From Areca catechu (Eukaryota > Streptophyta > Magnoliopsida > Arecales > Arecaceae), in assembly GCA_021397845.1 (NCBI GenBank), contig CM038049.1:109894877-109958876 (forward strand): 64,000 nucleotides of DNA. Direction: 5' to 3'. Of the stretch, positions 34,409-46,717 are shown one piece after another. A model generated the notes under the pieces. That model saw only the letters and a program-made list of their open reading frames with translations, did no database searches and was not told the DNA's origin. The position numbers and the translations under genes are program-made. How positions within the stretch are numbered: the stretch's first letter is position 1; every line of letters starts with the position of its first letter.

Positions 34409-35130
34409 CTAGGTGTTGGGAGTTATACATTGGCTTGTTGTTTGCATGAAACTAGTTAAGGTGGCATTAGTGCTCTTAATTATAGCTTCAAGGTCAGCAT
34501 GAAATTTAACCAAATCTTCTAGGGCTTTTTGTAAAGGACTAGCTTTCTCCTCAAGATCTAAACCTGGTTGATTATTTAGTACTTGGCTAGGCTTAGGATA
34601 AGGCTGGTCAAAATTAGGGGCTCTTAGTGTCGCATCTTGTGACCACATAGAATTGAGGTGATGATCCCACCTAGGTTATAGGTTGGGGCATAATGTTCAG
34701 TCATATATATATTATTAGCTATAGTCTCCTATGCATTTTGGGTTAGATGTATCAAGTAAGGACATTCCAATATAACATGGTCTGGTGCGTCATATGCCGT
34801 GCATATAGATGCTGGCACATGGTGAAACTCGGTATATCCTTTATGTTCTAAGACTTCCTCAAGACTATGAATCATAGATGCTAGTGTAGATTCTTTAGGT
34901 TCTCTTGTGTGATTATATGCATCTTTGAATCTCATGAATTTTGGATACATATCAATCTGTTGTTGTCAATATGAAGAATTGTTAGCTTAGGCTCTCATTC
35001 TAAATGGTTGGTCAGAGTCAATCTTATATGAATACTCTTGTAGGATTTGAGCTCATTCAATAGGATCAGGGTAGCAGTAATCCATTAAACTTTTGGATCA
35101 TCTAGTGGGATCCATGACCTTTTAATCTTG
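34409..35130 (-). pseudogene. Athila-like gag with damaged zinc knuckle
   Basis: Minus-strand frames give YPKFMRFKDAYNHTRE, then a knuckle relic ICTAYDAPDHVILEC (34729-34950) where a Cys-x2-Cys-x4-His-x4-Cys motif has Tyr in place of the second Cys, then LEEKASPLQKALEDLVKFHA and MQTTSQCI (34409-34648), a helical region common after the knuckle. Gag packages the element RNA. The frame is broken between the two ORFs and no intact capsid domain is recognised. Confidence 0.65.
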
Positions 35131-35394
35131 TATAGTTTAGACTGCATCTGACCAATCATCTTTTTATCTTAGTACGAATTTTTTTTTAAGTTATTTTATT
35201 AGCTTTTTTTTATATTATATGTAGAGAGAGGGAAGAAGAAGAAGGAAGAGAGTGAGAGAAGTCTAAAGGTGAAAACCTAAGGAGTCCTAAATCTAAAGAT
35301 GATAGAGAAGAGTATCTTAATTAGGTTAAAGTTCCTATTAGAAAAATAAGTTGTCAAGCAATAGACTCTCCACTACAGTGAACAGGATCTATCC

Positions 35395-35820
35395 CAATGC
35401 TTAAATTAACCTTTACTGATGCTTTAAAGTGTCGGTAAAAATATCTTCGATGTTTGCAAAAGCGTTGCAAAGCGAAGAGTGGAGACGATTTTTTTCGATG
35501 CTTTGCAAAAGCATTGCAATAGCATCAGGCATGTTTTTGATGCTTTAAAGCATCGATAATTACCGTTATTGCCCATGCTTTAAAGTATCGGTAATAAAGT
35601 TATTTCCGACATTTTTAAAAAATGTCAGCAATATATTTTTTTCGATATTTTAAAGCATCGTTAAAAATGTAATTACCGATGCTTTAAAATGTCGGTAATA
35701 ACGATAATTATCGACACTTTTTAAAAGCATTGGGAATAAATTATTCCCGATGCTTTAAAGTGTCGGTAAAAAATGATGAAATAATGATATCCCCGATGCT
35801 TTAAAACATCGGGAATTTCA
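35395..35820 (+). repeat. CACTA left subterminal repeats
   Basis: Many copies of ATGCTTTAAAGYRTCGG and its complement in both orientations; the full form CGATGCTTTAAAGCATCG is an 18-bp perfect palindrome. In En/Spm the subterminal repeats are TNPA binding sites; that role here is inferred. Confidence 0.88.
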
Positions 35821-36064
35821 TGTTTCAAAAAAAAAAAATAATTATTTCAAAATTTGAAATCTATACAAATTTTTTAACCTGTACATAAATAAGACATATT
35901 TCAATTTCATTCCAGGTATTCATCATACATCCAAACATATATCAAAATATAAATCAAAAAAAAATATAATACATTACAATTTAATATTAGTTTGTTACAC
36001 ATGTCTATTTAACAAAATTAAAAAATACATGAAAATACATAGAGTGAAATAATAAAAAATTCAA

Positions 36065-38603
36065 GGTCAATGATCTGTAGGAGGTAGATCGTCATCCGGT
36101 CCATGTGGATCTGATGCTCTAGAAGCCTATAAAAAATATTTAAAATATTTAATTTATGAAACTATTAATGACAATATATTATATAAATTATTGATTTAAC
36201 ATAAAAATATATATTTAAAATCATATATATGTACCTGATGTGGAACAAACATCTGTATGACAAATGTAAGCCGCTCAATGTGCTGTCTCATGCTATCCAT
36301 CGCTGCTCTATTGGCATCAGCTCTCTGTCGTATCTCCTCTACCTTGGCACAGCTCTGTCAAATCTCCTTAGCACGGCTCCGTCGCATATCCTCTATCTCC
36401 TCCTCGAGTCTGCGAACACGTGCAACCTGAGCACTATCTACAGCCTGACGTGTTGTGTACTGAACGCAGATAACTGAGTGAGGGTGACTCCAACTCCATA
36501 TCCCCTCACTCGATCGTAGTGCTCCGGGCCCATCAACTCTGTAAATATCTCAGCCTCGATGCGACTACTCTACATAGATGCTGTAGAATCATCAACACAC
36601 TCAGCAATAAGAGCTGTAGCTCTTTCTTTTATTAATTTAGACAAATTAGTAGGGTCTTAAAGATTAACAAATTACAATTTAAATCATTAGATGAATTAAA
36701 TGTTAATAAGTTACATATATATCCCTCGACTCATCTCTGACAAAAGTGCCGTCACGATGGGTATGAGTCATCCGATAAAACTCCACCTGACCGGGTTCCC
36801 TCCCATACTCATCGACCTATAAGAAATATTATAATTTTAAGCAAATAACTCAAACTATTTTAAAAATTATTTAAGTATCAAGATATATATGTATCGCGAT
36901 ACATCGTCCGCGATACATATATGTATGGTGATACATCGTCCGCGATACATATATGTATCGCGATACATCGTCCGCGATACATATATGTATCGCGATACAT
37001 CGTCCGCGATACATATATGTATCGCGATACTTCGTCCGCGATACATATATGTATCGCGATACTTCGTCCGCGATACATATATGTATCGCGATACTTCGTC
37101 CGCGATACATATATGTATCGCGATACTTCGTCCGCGATACATATATGTATCGCGATACATCGTCCGCGATACATATATGTATCGCGATACATCGTCCGCG
37201 ATACATATATGTATCGCGATACATCGTCCGCGATACATATATGTATCGCTATACATCGTCCGCGATACATTGTTCGTGACACATATATGTATCACGATAC
37301 ATCATCCGCGATATATATATATGTCCCGCAACATATATAGATGTACCGCGATACATATACATGTACCGCGATACATAAATATACCATTATAAGAAATAAC
37401 TTATCCTAGCACCTCTAAATCCTAGTATTTAGGTAACTTGATGTTGTCATCAAGTGATCTGTTGCAAGACTAGGACATAATTTTGAAATATCCTGTAAGG
37501 ACTTAACAAGAACTACTTAATCTATATTACAAAAATTAAGGGAATAGTTTAAGAAACTTACGAACTCCTGCCTGACTCGCGTATAACTCTTCGATCCTGA
37601 TATGTGGAGAACAGACTGAGATGCTCGTGCAGCTCTACCAATATCAGAATATTTCTGCAAAATTAAAAAGAGAACTCACATCAAGAAAGTAATATATATA
37701 TATATAATATACCATATTCTTTAATAAACTTGCTTCAAATAAATTAGAAGATACATGTCCCCTGTCAAAAAACCAATAGTGAACCAACTCCACCCACTAA
37801 TGAGGGGGTACATCAGGAGGATAGGTACCAACTACCTGCTCCTCTATCATACCCGGCAACTTGTACTTCGTCTTCAACTGGGCTTTATATTCTTTCCATT
37901 TCTGGTTGAGAGATTTTAGTACAAAGTCATGGGAGGATGGAGGAAGTACAAACTTACCCTACAAAACAAAATAATTAATAATAATATAAAACATACAATA
38001 ATATTTGAACTATACAAGATAACAAATAATTTAATATAAATTTTTTACCTGTATAACTCGAAGAATCTCTACTTTATACATCGGAAGAATATCATTCCAC
38101 TTAGCATAGCTAAGTGGACAAAGCTGATGCCTCCGTGCAACCATCCCCAAAAAAGAGCTCAATAAGCTGGCGGCTTTCTTAATTGGCTGCCCCAGCTCAT
38201 TGCACTCAACCAATATCCTCTCACCCTTGGGCATCTGCCAAACATCACGTACTACTGTAGGCCCGCGCCTACGTCTGACACTCCCCGATCCATCTACACA
38301 AAAATAGATAAAAGTAAGCTATAATAAAAAGTGTAATCAAATTTAAAGTTACCAAGGATATTGGAATAAATTACCTTGAATATGTATCTCATCATCTACT
38401 AGATCGACGGGAGGGTCATGATGCCCCGAGGATGATGGAGCTGCAGTAGTATGTTGTGTGGAAGGAGAGGAAGGTCTGGCATGAACATCCTCCGAAGTAC
38501 TAGCCTCAGCATGCTGTCCAGAAGAACTGTCGGCCTCTGTCCAGGAGTGCTGGAACTGCACCCCAAGAAAGCATCGCCCGTGAGGCATCGTATCACCTAT
38601 CAT
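36065..38603 (-). pseudogene. tnpA-like gene (Transposase_24 type) with introns
   Basis: Minus strand. First exon(s) 38603-38350 encode a Ser/His/Pro-rich region (TPGQ, DVHARPSSPSTQHTTAAPSS), then RRRRGPTVVRDVWQMPKGER and ILVECNELGQPIKKAASLLS (38270-38130), ARRHQLCPLSYAKWNDI, and FVLPPSSHDFVLKSLNQKWK (37965-37890), the conserved core of plant Transposase_24. Further exons: SDIGRAARASQ and SKSYTRVRQEF (37660-37565), VDEYGREPGQVEFYRMTHTH (36820-36760), and a coiled-coil VRRLEEEIEDMRRSRAKEI (36420-36360) ending ASRASDPHGPDDDLPP near 36070. AT-rich gaps with GT/AG-like edges look like introns; one holds a minisatellite. TNPA-type proteins bind subterminal repeats. Confidence 0.75.
36884..37388 (+). 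repeat. 32-bp palindromic minisatellite
   Basis: Twelve near-identical 32-bp units (36884-37268) followed by about 120 bp of decayed units. The unit contains ATGTATCGCGATACAT and, across the junction, CGATACATATATGTATCG, both perfect palindromes, joined by CGTCC. Units 5-8 share an A-to-T change (TACTTCG for TACATCG). All reading frames are open on both strands, so long ORFs here are artefacts. It sits between the RQEF and VDEYGREPG coding blocks of the tnpA-like gene, probably in an intron. Confidence 0.95.
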
Positions 38604-38697
38604 TTACATCAGAGACAGAATTAGTGAAGATAAATAGTAATTTAACATAATAATTACTACAAATTGTAAACATTATAAAATTTAATACCAATAAGAA

Positions 38698-41600
38698 TCA
38701 ATCATTAGTGTTTTCTTCAACTTCTGTCCTAACTAAGGGTATTGTAGCATGTACATCATCAACCGGTACAAAATTGAATGGCATGGAATGCGTATAAGTA
38801 TTATCATCTTCATCATCTTCCAGTTGTCTTCCCATATCATATAAGTCCCGAGGTTTTGTCTTAATAACAATAGCCCAATCTTTGTCCTTTGCTTCTTGTA
38901 CGAAAAATACTTGATGAGCTTGAGATGAAAAGATAAATGGATCATCCTTCAATAAGACACCAGTATGTATCAACCTTGTAAAGTTTACGAGTGTAAATCT
39001 ATTTGCATCCTTTTTCAAACCCCTTGATGAATTTATATCTACCCAATCACATCTAAATAATATGACTTTAAAAATTTCGTAGTAATCTAACTCGTATATA
39101 TCTTTAAGTGCACCATAATAAGTATTTCCATCAGCTTCTACCATAACACCGCTATTCTGTGTTTTTCTAAATTTCTCATGATCTTTAGTGTGAAATTTAA
39201 ACCCATTGATTATGAAACCATTATATCTAATGACAATTTTGTTCGGTCCTCAAGCCAGGGCTATTATTCTTCAGAACAATTCTTCTCCATCATTGTTGAT
39301 ACCTAAAGAATCATAAAAATTGTTAACATGTTATTCGATATGAAATCTATACATATATTCTTTAAATATATGTCAAACCTGTTTTGAAAGCCATGTAGGA
39401 AATAACTCGACTAACCATCACTGCTCAATCCTTGGATTAGGTCGAGTGCTATGACTAGCTTGTTGCTGAGACATTAAAAATTCACTACATAAAAAATATA
39501 ATTATTAAAATAGTTTCAAAAATAATATATAATATTTAAAACCATTGAAATACATTAAATATGCTAACCTTCGATAGACAGATATTATTTCACTATGAAG
39601 TAACACATAACGGTGTGCTTGTGCAATTGATTTATGATCCAATACAATACTTTCACCATTTTCCATTAATCTTCCTGCAGTTAAGAACTTATACAACTCT
39701 GCATTGGCTACGAAATCACTATATCATTGAGGTCTATTAAACACAGTATCTACACCTTGAAGATATCTTGAACAAAATGTCAGACACTCTTCAGCAATAT
39801 ATCCTTCGGTAATAGAGCCCTCTGGATAGGCTCTGTTTCGTACATAATCTTTCAATCGTCCAAGATACCTACAACATTTAAAAATTTTATTTATACATCA
39901 TCATGATGCTACTTTTATTAAAAATTATCTAAACATTAAACATTAACAATAATACCTTTCAATAGGATACATCCATCTGTAGTGTACCGGTCCATCAAGC
40001 TTGACTTCTAAAGCTAAGTGAATGAGTAGATATACCATAATAGTAAAAAATCCAGGTGGAAAGATCTTCTCCATCTGACAAAGTGTAACCGTAATTTCCG
40101 ACTCCTACCGATCAAGCTCTCCAGGATCAATAACCTTTGAACATAATGACTTAAGGAATGATGATAACCTGATTATAACTGTAAGAACTTGTTTAGACAC
40201 CGATGATCTTGAAGCTATTGGAAAGATATCTTGCATCAATATATGACCATCATGACTTTTCATATTGAAAGTTTTCCGGTCTTTAAGATGCACGCACCTT
40301 GAAATGTTAGATGCATATCCATCAGGTACTTTAATATTTTTCAATACTGTCAAAAAATTATCTTTTTCTTGAGCAGACATGGTATAAGATGCAGGAGACA
40401 AATAAAATCTATCATTAGCAAGCATTTTGGAATGAAGATCATGTTGGATACCCAATTCTTGTAAATCCATTCGGGCCTTCATATTATCTTTGATCTTTCC
40501 ATCAAGATTCAATAATGTTCCAAGCAGATTATCACATACATTCTTCTCTATATGTATGACATCAAGATTATGCCGAATCAGATTATGTTTTCAATAAGGT
40601 AAGTCAAAAAAGATACTTCTTTTCTTCCATAAATATTTACTGGGCTGAGTTGTAGATGCTATCTGTACATCTTCCTCATTTTCATTTTCAAAAAAATAAT
40701 CAGGATCTTCAAATACCTGTGCATCCACCGTAGCAGTAGTCATTTCTTCTGGCAAACCTTCTTGATCATCCCTTCCTCTTTTTTTATTAGACTTTGAAGA
40801 TTTACCATATATATAACTGATGGAATCCATTTGTCTAAGAACATTAGTTCCAGAAGGTGGAATATGTGCACATCCCATTTCTATGGTACCATCAAATAAA
40901 TCTTGCTAAACATAAAATGGATGATTTGGTTCTAACCATCGTTGATGCACCATATAACAGAATTTTCCTCCATGTTTTAACCAAATTGAATGTGTCGAAT
41001 CTGCACAACAAGGACATGTAACCCGTCCTTTTGTACTCTAGCCAGATAAATTGGCATATGCTGGAAAATCATTAATAGTCCATAACAAAGCAGCCCGTAG
41101 TTTGAATGTTTCACCATTGGAAGCATCAACTACATCGACACCTTCCCACAACTGTTTCAATTCCTCTATTAAAGGTTGTAGAAAAATATCAATATCATTT
41201 CCAGAACCCTTATCACCTGGAATAACCATTGATAAGATAAGTGAGGATTGTTTCATGCATAACCATGGTGATAAATTGTATGGTATCAGAACAACTGGCC
41301 AAGTACTGTATGTAGATTTAGAGTACGGAAAGGATTGAAGCCATCTGAAGCTAAACCCAACCGAACATTATGAATATTAGAGGTAAAATCATAATGCATA
41401 GCATTAAATGCTTTCCATACTAAACTATCAGCTGGATGTCTTAACATTCCATCCTTCGTACGCCCTTTATGATGCCATCTCATCAATGAAGCTGTTTTTG
41501 ATGATGAATATAGCCTTCTCAACCGAGGAATAAGTGGAAAGTAATGCAATACCTTCGCCGGTTTCTTTGTATGCCACATTGTATCTGTTGCATTCACTAC

Positions 41601-42392
41601 ATCATTTTCATCTCTTTCATGACTTGACCATCGTGAAGATCCACAAACATTGCATGACTCTCGATTAGCATTTTCACCATGATATGAATCTTTTGATATC
41701 CAAGATCCAGATTGTTGACAACTTTCTTTGCTTCATAATAAGATGATGGTAAACCATTACCTTCTGGAAATGCATCCTTTAATAACCTCAGAAGCATAGT
41801 AAAACTCTTGCCCGACCATCCATTCATATATTTTATATGGAATAAATGTATAAAAAAAGAGATCTTAGAAAATTTCAAATAGCCCGGATATAATTGTTCA
41901 TCTACTTCTTTCATTAAATTATGATACTGAGCTGACTCAGAAGTTGATGGTTGCATCTGCTCATCGATATATGTTTGTTCAATGAATGTAGAACTTTCAC
42001 ACATTCTCGTTGTTTCATGTGTACCACTTGAACCTACAAAGTTTTGAACACCATGTCGAAAAGCATCTGTGATCAAACCCTATATCATCATCTCCTACTA
42101 GATTCTCTTGCACATTGCTAGATCCAGGATCAGATGATGGTTGATTACTTGATTCTGGCAACATAAGTTCTCCATGAAAAATTCACTGAGTATAACCTCT
42201 TGCAAAACCGTTCCATATCAAATGTTCTTTTACTATTTGTGGATCTAGATAGTGACTGTTAACACATCGTCAGCATGGACAAGAAATCTTTTCATTCAAA
42301 CTATTTTTGTCCATACCAAATTTAATGAAATCACAAACTCTATTTAAATATTCGTTGGTATTTCTTTGTTTATTTATCCAGCTTTTATCCAT
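38698..42392 (-). pseudogene. tnpD-like CACTA transposase (Transposase_21)
   Basis: Minus strand, starting MDKSWINKQRNTNEYL at 42392, then SCPC and CVNSHYL zinc-like residues. A one-base shift near 42078 separates GDDDI from LITDAFRHGVQ. Core motifs: MWHTKKPAKVLHYFPLIPRL, MRWHHKGRTKDGMLRHPADS (41540-41440), VRLGLASDGFNPF, ILSMVIPGDKGSGNDIDIFL, LWEGVDVVDASNGETFKLRA, LWTINDFPAYANLSGWSTKG. After LEPNHPF comes CDNLLGTLLNLDGKIKDNMK, then a DUF4218-like part (ESITEGYIAEECLTFCSRYL) and a DUF4216-like part (ADGNTYYGALKDIYELDYYE, VILFRCDWVD). In-frame stops and at least two frameshifts make it non-functional as read. Confidence 0.85.
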
Positions 42393-43131
42393 TTTAGGAT
42401 AAAATGATCCAACTTTCAAGTTATCTAAATACCAAAAAAAGTTTTAGTTAATAATAATGCACTAAGTAATTTTTTGTTTAAAATATATGAAAAATAGCAT
42501 AGATTAACTAATAAATGTACCCTATCACCAACTCACAGGTAAAGAGGTCCTATCCCATTCAAGAATTGCATTAATTATATAGGTCATTTACAGTAACCAA
42601 ACGATACGCAATAGAAGCTCCAAAAAAATTTTGGCAGCATTTTCCTTTAGTTCTTCCCATACAACTAAAAATGTATGAGGAGAACTAAAAGAAAATGCTA
42701 TCCAAAATATATCTGGAACTCTATCCATATCGCTTGATTACTGTAAGTACCTATAAAATTATTTGCAATTCTCAAACTATCCAAACTGGATAATCAATTG
42801 ACCACTGTACATATTTTTCCCATCCGTACAAAAATAAAATAAATGTACAGATATTATAGAATATGTACTTTAATCAATTTACGGGTCTATATTTCTATGC
42901 AATGCAAGTTTTGTAAAAAATAATTTAAAAATCATTATTGATCATAACAAAGCTATTGATGGTTTTAAAATGAAAGCTATGCAATACTAAACAAATCTCA
43001 AAGTATAACATATTCAGTAAAATATAGGTATATACCAAGAATTTTATAAAGAAACATAAATAATCTACTAAGAAAAATAAAAATAAATAAAGAAAAATAA
43101 CTAGGAGGCTCAGATTTACTATTTAATCCAT

Positions 43132-43327
43132 AACTAAATCAAAATGACTACAATCGGTTGCCTACAAAAGAAGGCCATCCAAGATTATAGGCATTAGAAA
43201 TTGTTGAATCAGCGAAACATACATCCATCAACTAAATCAAAATGACTACAATCAGTTGCCTACAAAAGAAGGCCATCCAAGATTGCAGCCATTAGAAATT
43301 GTTGAATCAGGAAAACATACATCCGAA
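43132..43327 (+). repeat. 98-bp tandem duplication
   Basis: Two direct copies (43132-43229, 43230-43327) with about five mismatches, starting AACTAAATCAAAATGACTAC. Inside the CACTA 5' region; no coding content. Confidence 0.9.
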
Positions 43328-44067
43328 ATCATCATAGCCTCCATATACAAACCTTAAACCAATTTCAAAATAGGGTAGAAACCCTCTTTACCCTTGAAGC
43401 AATCAAGCACTTGATAACAAAAAGACAACAAAACATGTAAAGCATATTTGGATTATGGATGGGGATAAACCTTACATATTGTCTGACAAACTAATACATG
43501 AAGGCAATTTAATTCTCATACCTCACTTCCTCTTGTTTATTCTTCTTGTTCTCCTCCTCCTCCTCCTCTCTCTCTCTCTAGCTTTTCATTTTGGTACCGT
43601 GGTTGGGCCCGGTAGCATTACACTTTCTATTATTCTTTGTATCGGAGGCAGGGCAACTTGGAGCTTAGAACCCTAGTTTTCTTTTCCTTTCCTTTTTTTT
43701 AATTTTTATTTTTTATGGTAGGTGGGATCTCCCTCTATGATGGACCAATGGCGACTCCGAACATGTCTCTCCCTTATCTCCTTACCCGAGATAAGTTCTT
43801 GTTCATTTTTTTTTTCAATTTTCTTCCATTTATTACAATTCTTTTTTATTGTTCTTTGCTTTTATATTCATCTGTTATGCCTATATTCTTTTATATTTTT
43901 CAGGTGATTGTTTAAATTAAGGAGAGAAATGGTAAGGAAGGAAAGGGATGATGTGGTGCTTGGAGAGGGGATTGAAAATTTGATTATTGATAGAGAAAGC
44001 CCTGGGTGAAGCAATTCTATTGGGCTTACTACATGAGGATGGGCTAAAATACTGAACACTACCTCCA

Positions 44068-44515
44068 AAACCCTAATCTACACCCTAAACCGCAAATCCT
44101 AAAATACAAAACCCTAAACCCTAAAATCAAAAATCTGAAATATCCTAAAACCTAAACCTCGACACCATAAAACCTAAACAATAATTCCATAAACCCTAAA
44201 CCCTAAAATGCTAAATCCTGAAAACTAAATCCATAAACCATAAACCCTAAAATCTAAGCCCTAATTCCCAAATCCCAACATCCTAAACCCTAAACCCTAC
44301 AACACCAAAACTCTAAACCCTAAACCCTAAACCCTAAATCAAAAACCCCTAAATGCTAAATCCAAAACACAAAACCCAAAACCCACAAATCCTCAACTCA
44401 AAACCTTAAAACCAAAACCCTAAACCCAAAACACTAAACACAAAACCCTAAAACCTAAACCCCCAACCCTAAATCCCTTAGCTCTTTTTCTAAATCCTTA
44501 AACCATATACTCTAA
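44068..44515 (+). repeat. Degenerate telomere-like CCCTAAA tract
   Basis: About 450 bp built of CCCTAAA, CCTAAAC and variants, with perfect runs of up to four units near 44310-44335. The pattern is degenerate and lies inside the CACTA element, so it is an interstitial tract and not a chromosome end. Confidence 0.85.
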
Positions 44516-45624
44516 ACCTGAAACCCGAAATCCAAAATCCCAAAATTCATTAGTGGTTTCACATATCTTAATTTCCATTACTATCCAAATTTTTAATCAA
44601 TGATTATCTTTCTGGTTTGAACTATTTACGGTCATACTTCGGTCAATGGTGGAAAACAATAATCCTATATTTTGGCTTATGGTAGCAAACGAAAGTGTTT
44701 CTAGCCTATGACTAGCAATCCATGATACCCATATTCTGATCTATATTGGCAAATCAAAGTATTACAATTTGGCTTATGATTGGTAATCCATGACATGGCA
44801 ATTCTAGATTTTCTTAATTAGCAATTAAATTACTCAATTTCATCTGTGCCAGAGAAAGTATAATTTCACATTAAATTTCTTGCCAAATTTCAAAATAACT
44901 AATGTCACATTCCAAACAACCAAAATTACACTCCAAGAAACCAAAATCATCAATATTTATTACATCTTCACACAAATATTTATATATTCATATTATAAAT
45001 ATTTGAACAATTATGCAACAAAAAAAACACAAAATAAAAAACATAAAAAAAACACAAAAAAACATACCTATTATCCATATAGATAATTATTTCTCTGTAC
45101 AGTTTAATATTAACTCACCCAAAAAAAAAACACGAAAAAAAAGAAGATGAAGAGGAACTGAGAGATCTTAAACTCACCTTCGGGCGAGTCTTGATCTCCG
45201 GTGACACCACCAGAGCCGGCGATCGGCTGACGATTGGAGGAGATCGATCAAAAATAGAGCAAAAAATTAGGAAAAACATATATCAACTTCCTACCACCCG
45301 ATTGAGACTATGAAGATGGAGAAAATAGCGAAAATATAATGGAAATCAAAGGAAATAATTATTGGTATAGAGATTTGAGAGGAGCCTACCTGATGGAGAT
45401 CGAAGGGGATTTCTTCTCTGTCGGAATCCGTTGGTCAATGGAAACAAACGAGATGTGAAATCCATGCACCGATAATGTATGGAATAAGGGAGAGGGACAT
45501 GACGGAGGGAAGGGGAGATCGGCTGGAGCTCGGGAGAAGGCCATCTGGGAGAGCGGCGGAGTGAGAGCGGCGGTGGAACGAGAGGAAATGAGATTAGGGC
45601 TCGGGCTCGGGAAGAAATGGGAGA

Positions 45625-45900
45625 AAATATCGATGCTTTAAAGCATTGTTAATACCATTTTTTTGCCGGTGGTTTTGAAAAGCGTCGAAAGATGGCGTGG
45701 GAGAAAACTTCGATGCTTTAAAGCATCATTAATACTATTTTTTGTCGACAATTTTGAAAAGCGTCGAGAGATGGCGCAGGAGAAACTTCCGACACTTTAA
45801 AGCATCGTTAAAATATTTTTTTGCCGACGCTTTTAAAAAGTATCGGGAGGTGGCGCAATTTTAACGACGCTACTCACTAGCATCGAAAAAACTCCATTGC
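45625..45900 (+). repeat. CACTA right subterminal repeats
   Basis: Three blocks of roughly 75 bp with CGATGCTTTAAAGCAT, TTTTTTGCCGR and GAAAAGCGTCGARAGATGGCG, mirroring the left subterminal region. Confidence 0.85.
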
Positions 45901-45923
45901 CAAAACCCCTTTCCATTGTAGTG

Positions 45924-46717
45924 CTCTATCCTAGGGTTATCCTATGTCTAGATAGCTCCTAACAGCCAAGATTGCCTTTGAGTCTTTGAAGTCAGATACT
46001 AACTAGCCACTAGCCAAGTAAAGGTAAGATCGATGGGGGTCCCCCATTGCTTTTCTTAGACACCAAGTTAATTGGCTAGTTCAGACAACGAAACTAATTA
46101 AAGAACCACCTTTCTTCAGGACTACATTATCCTTGAACCCCTTTTGTAGACACCAGTTAACCAGTTAATTCTAAGCTAGTCTAACTCTCAGGATCCCTTG
46201 TCCTAATAAGCTCGAAAATTCTTAGGATCCAATATCTAATTGATTTTAAATTAAGGCTTGGATCAATGCAATATGCAGGATGGTGATTTGTGGGCCATGG
46301 AAGGATGATGAAATCCCCACCTTATGTTGTTTGGGGGTTATGCCCTTAAAGTATTTTATGGGAATGCAATGCAAATCAAGTAAGGTATCCAATAAGTTAG
46401 AAAGTTTTTATAATTTATTATTTATTTTTTAAAAAATTAATTAAGTTTTATAGAAAGTATTTAAGGGTTTTCTTGTAGGTTTTTTAAGGTAAGTTAATTA
46501 AAAGGAAAGGTTAATTAGGTTAGAAGTGGATTTGTAAAAAGAAGGAAATTTTTTTATGTTAAAGAAAAAATAAGGAAATCTAATAATTAAGATAAGTAGT
46601 AAAAAGGCAATGAACTAAAAAGAGTAATAATTATAAAAATCATTATTTTTATTTTTATTTTTATTTTTTTATGAAATAATCATGCTTGGATCCCCGATAA
46701 TGGTACCAAAATTTAAT
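45924..46717 (-). other. Athila-like leader and primer-site relic
   Basis: Right of the CACTA target duplication. Minus strand at 46711-46688 reads TTTTGGTACCATTATCGGGG, a primer-site relic next to the LTR. The rest is AT-rich leader with an (ATTTTT) tract at 46645-46670; no ORF is supported. Confidence 0.65.

Larger units (their letters stand above)
42393..45624 (-). other. CACTA 5' region: leader, introns, repeats
   Basis: No convincing gene. It holds a 98-bp tandem duplication (43132-43327), a CTC/TC microsatellite (43547-43585), a telomere-like tract (44068-44515) and GC-rich patches at 45178-45245 and 45390-45600 that could be first exon/5' UTR and promoter sequence of the minus-strand genes. 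Hydrophobic ORFs at 43455-43915 on the plus strand come from pyrimidine-rich tracts. Confidence 0.5.
35371..45923 (-). mobile_element. CACTA (En/Spm-type) DNA transposon, 10,553 bp
   Basis: Left end CACTACAGTGAAC, right end TTCCATTGTAGTG (reverse complement CACTACAATGGAA), flanked by the 3-bp duplication CTC (35368-35370 and 45924-45926), as expected for CACTA. Flanking sequence on both sides belongs to the Athila-like element. Palindromic subterminal repeats lie at 35395-35820 and 45625-45900. Two minus-strand genes are present: tnpD-like (Transposase_21, DUF4218, DUF4216 regions) and tnpA-like (Transposase_24 type). Ends and duplication are intact, but the transposase has frameshifts, so this copy is probably non-autonomous now. 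Confidence 0.93.

Noticed and set aside
36884..37388. CRISPR-like array
   Set aside because: Units are directly adjacent with no unique spacers, inside a plant transposon; it is a minisatellite.
36867..37392. Long ORFs on both strands (up to 167 aa) of repeated Tyr/Arg/Ile residues
   Set aside because: They are read-through of the 32-bp minisatellite; three units equal 96 bp, so all frames stay open.
43455..43915. Hydrophobic ORFs suggesting a membrane protein
   Set aside because: They come from CTC/TC and T-rich tracts inside the CACTA 5' region; no family match recognised.
44068..44515. True telomere or chromosome end
   Set aside because: Degenerate, short, and bounded on both sides by CACTA sequence.
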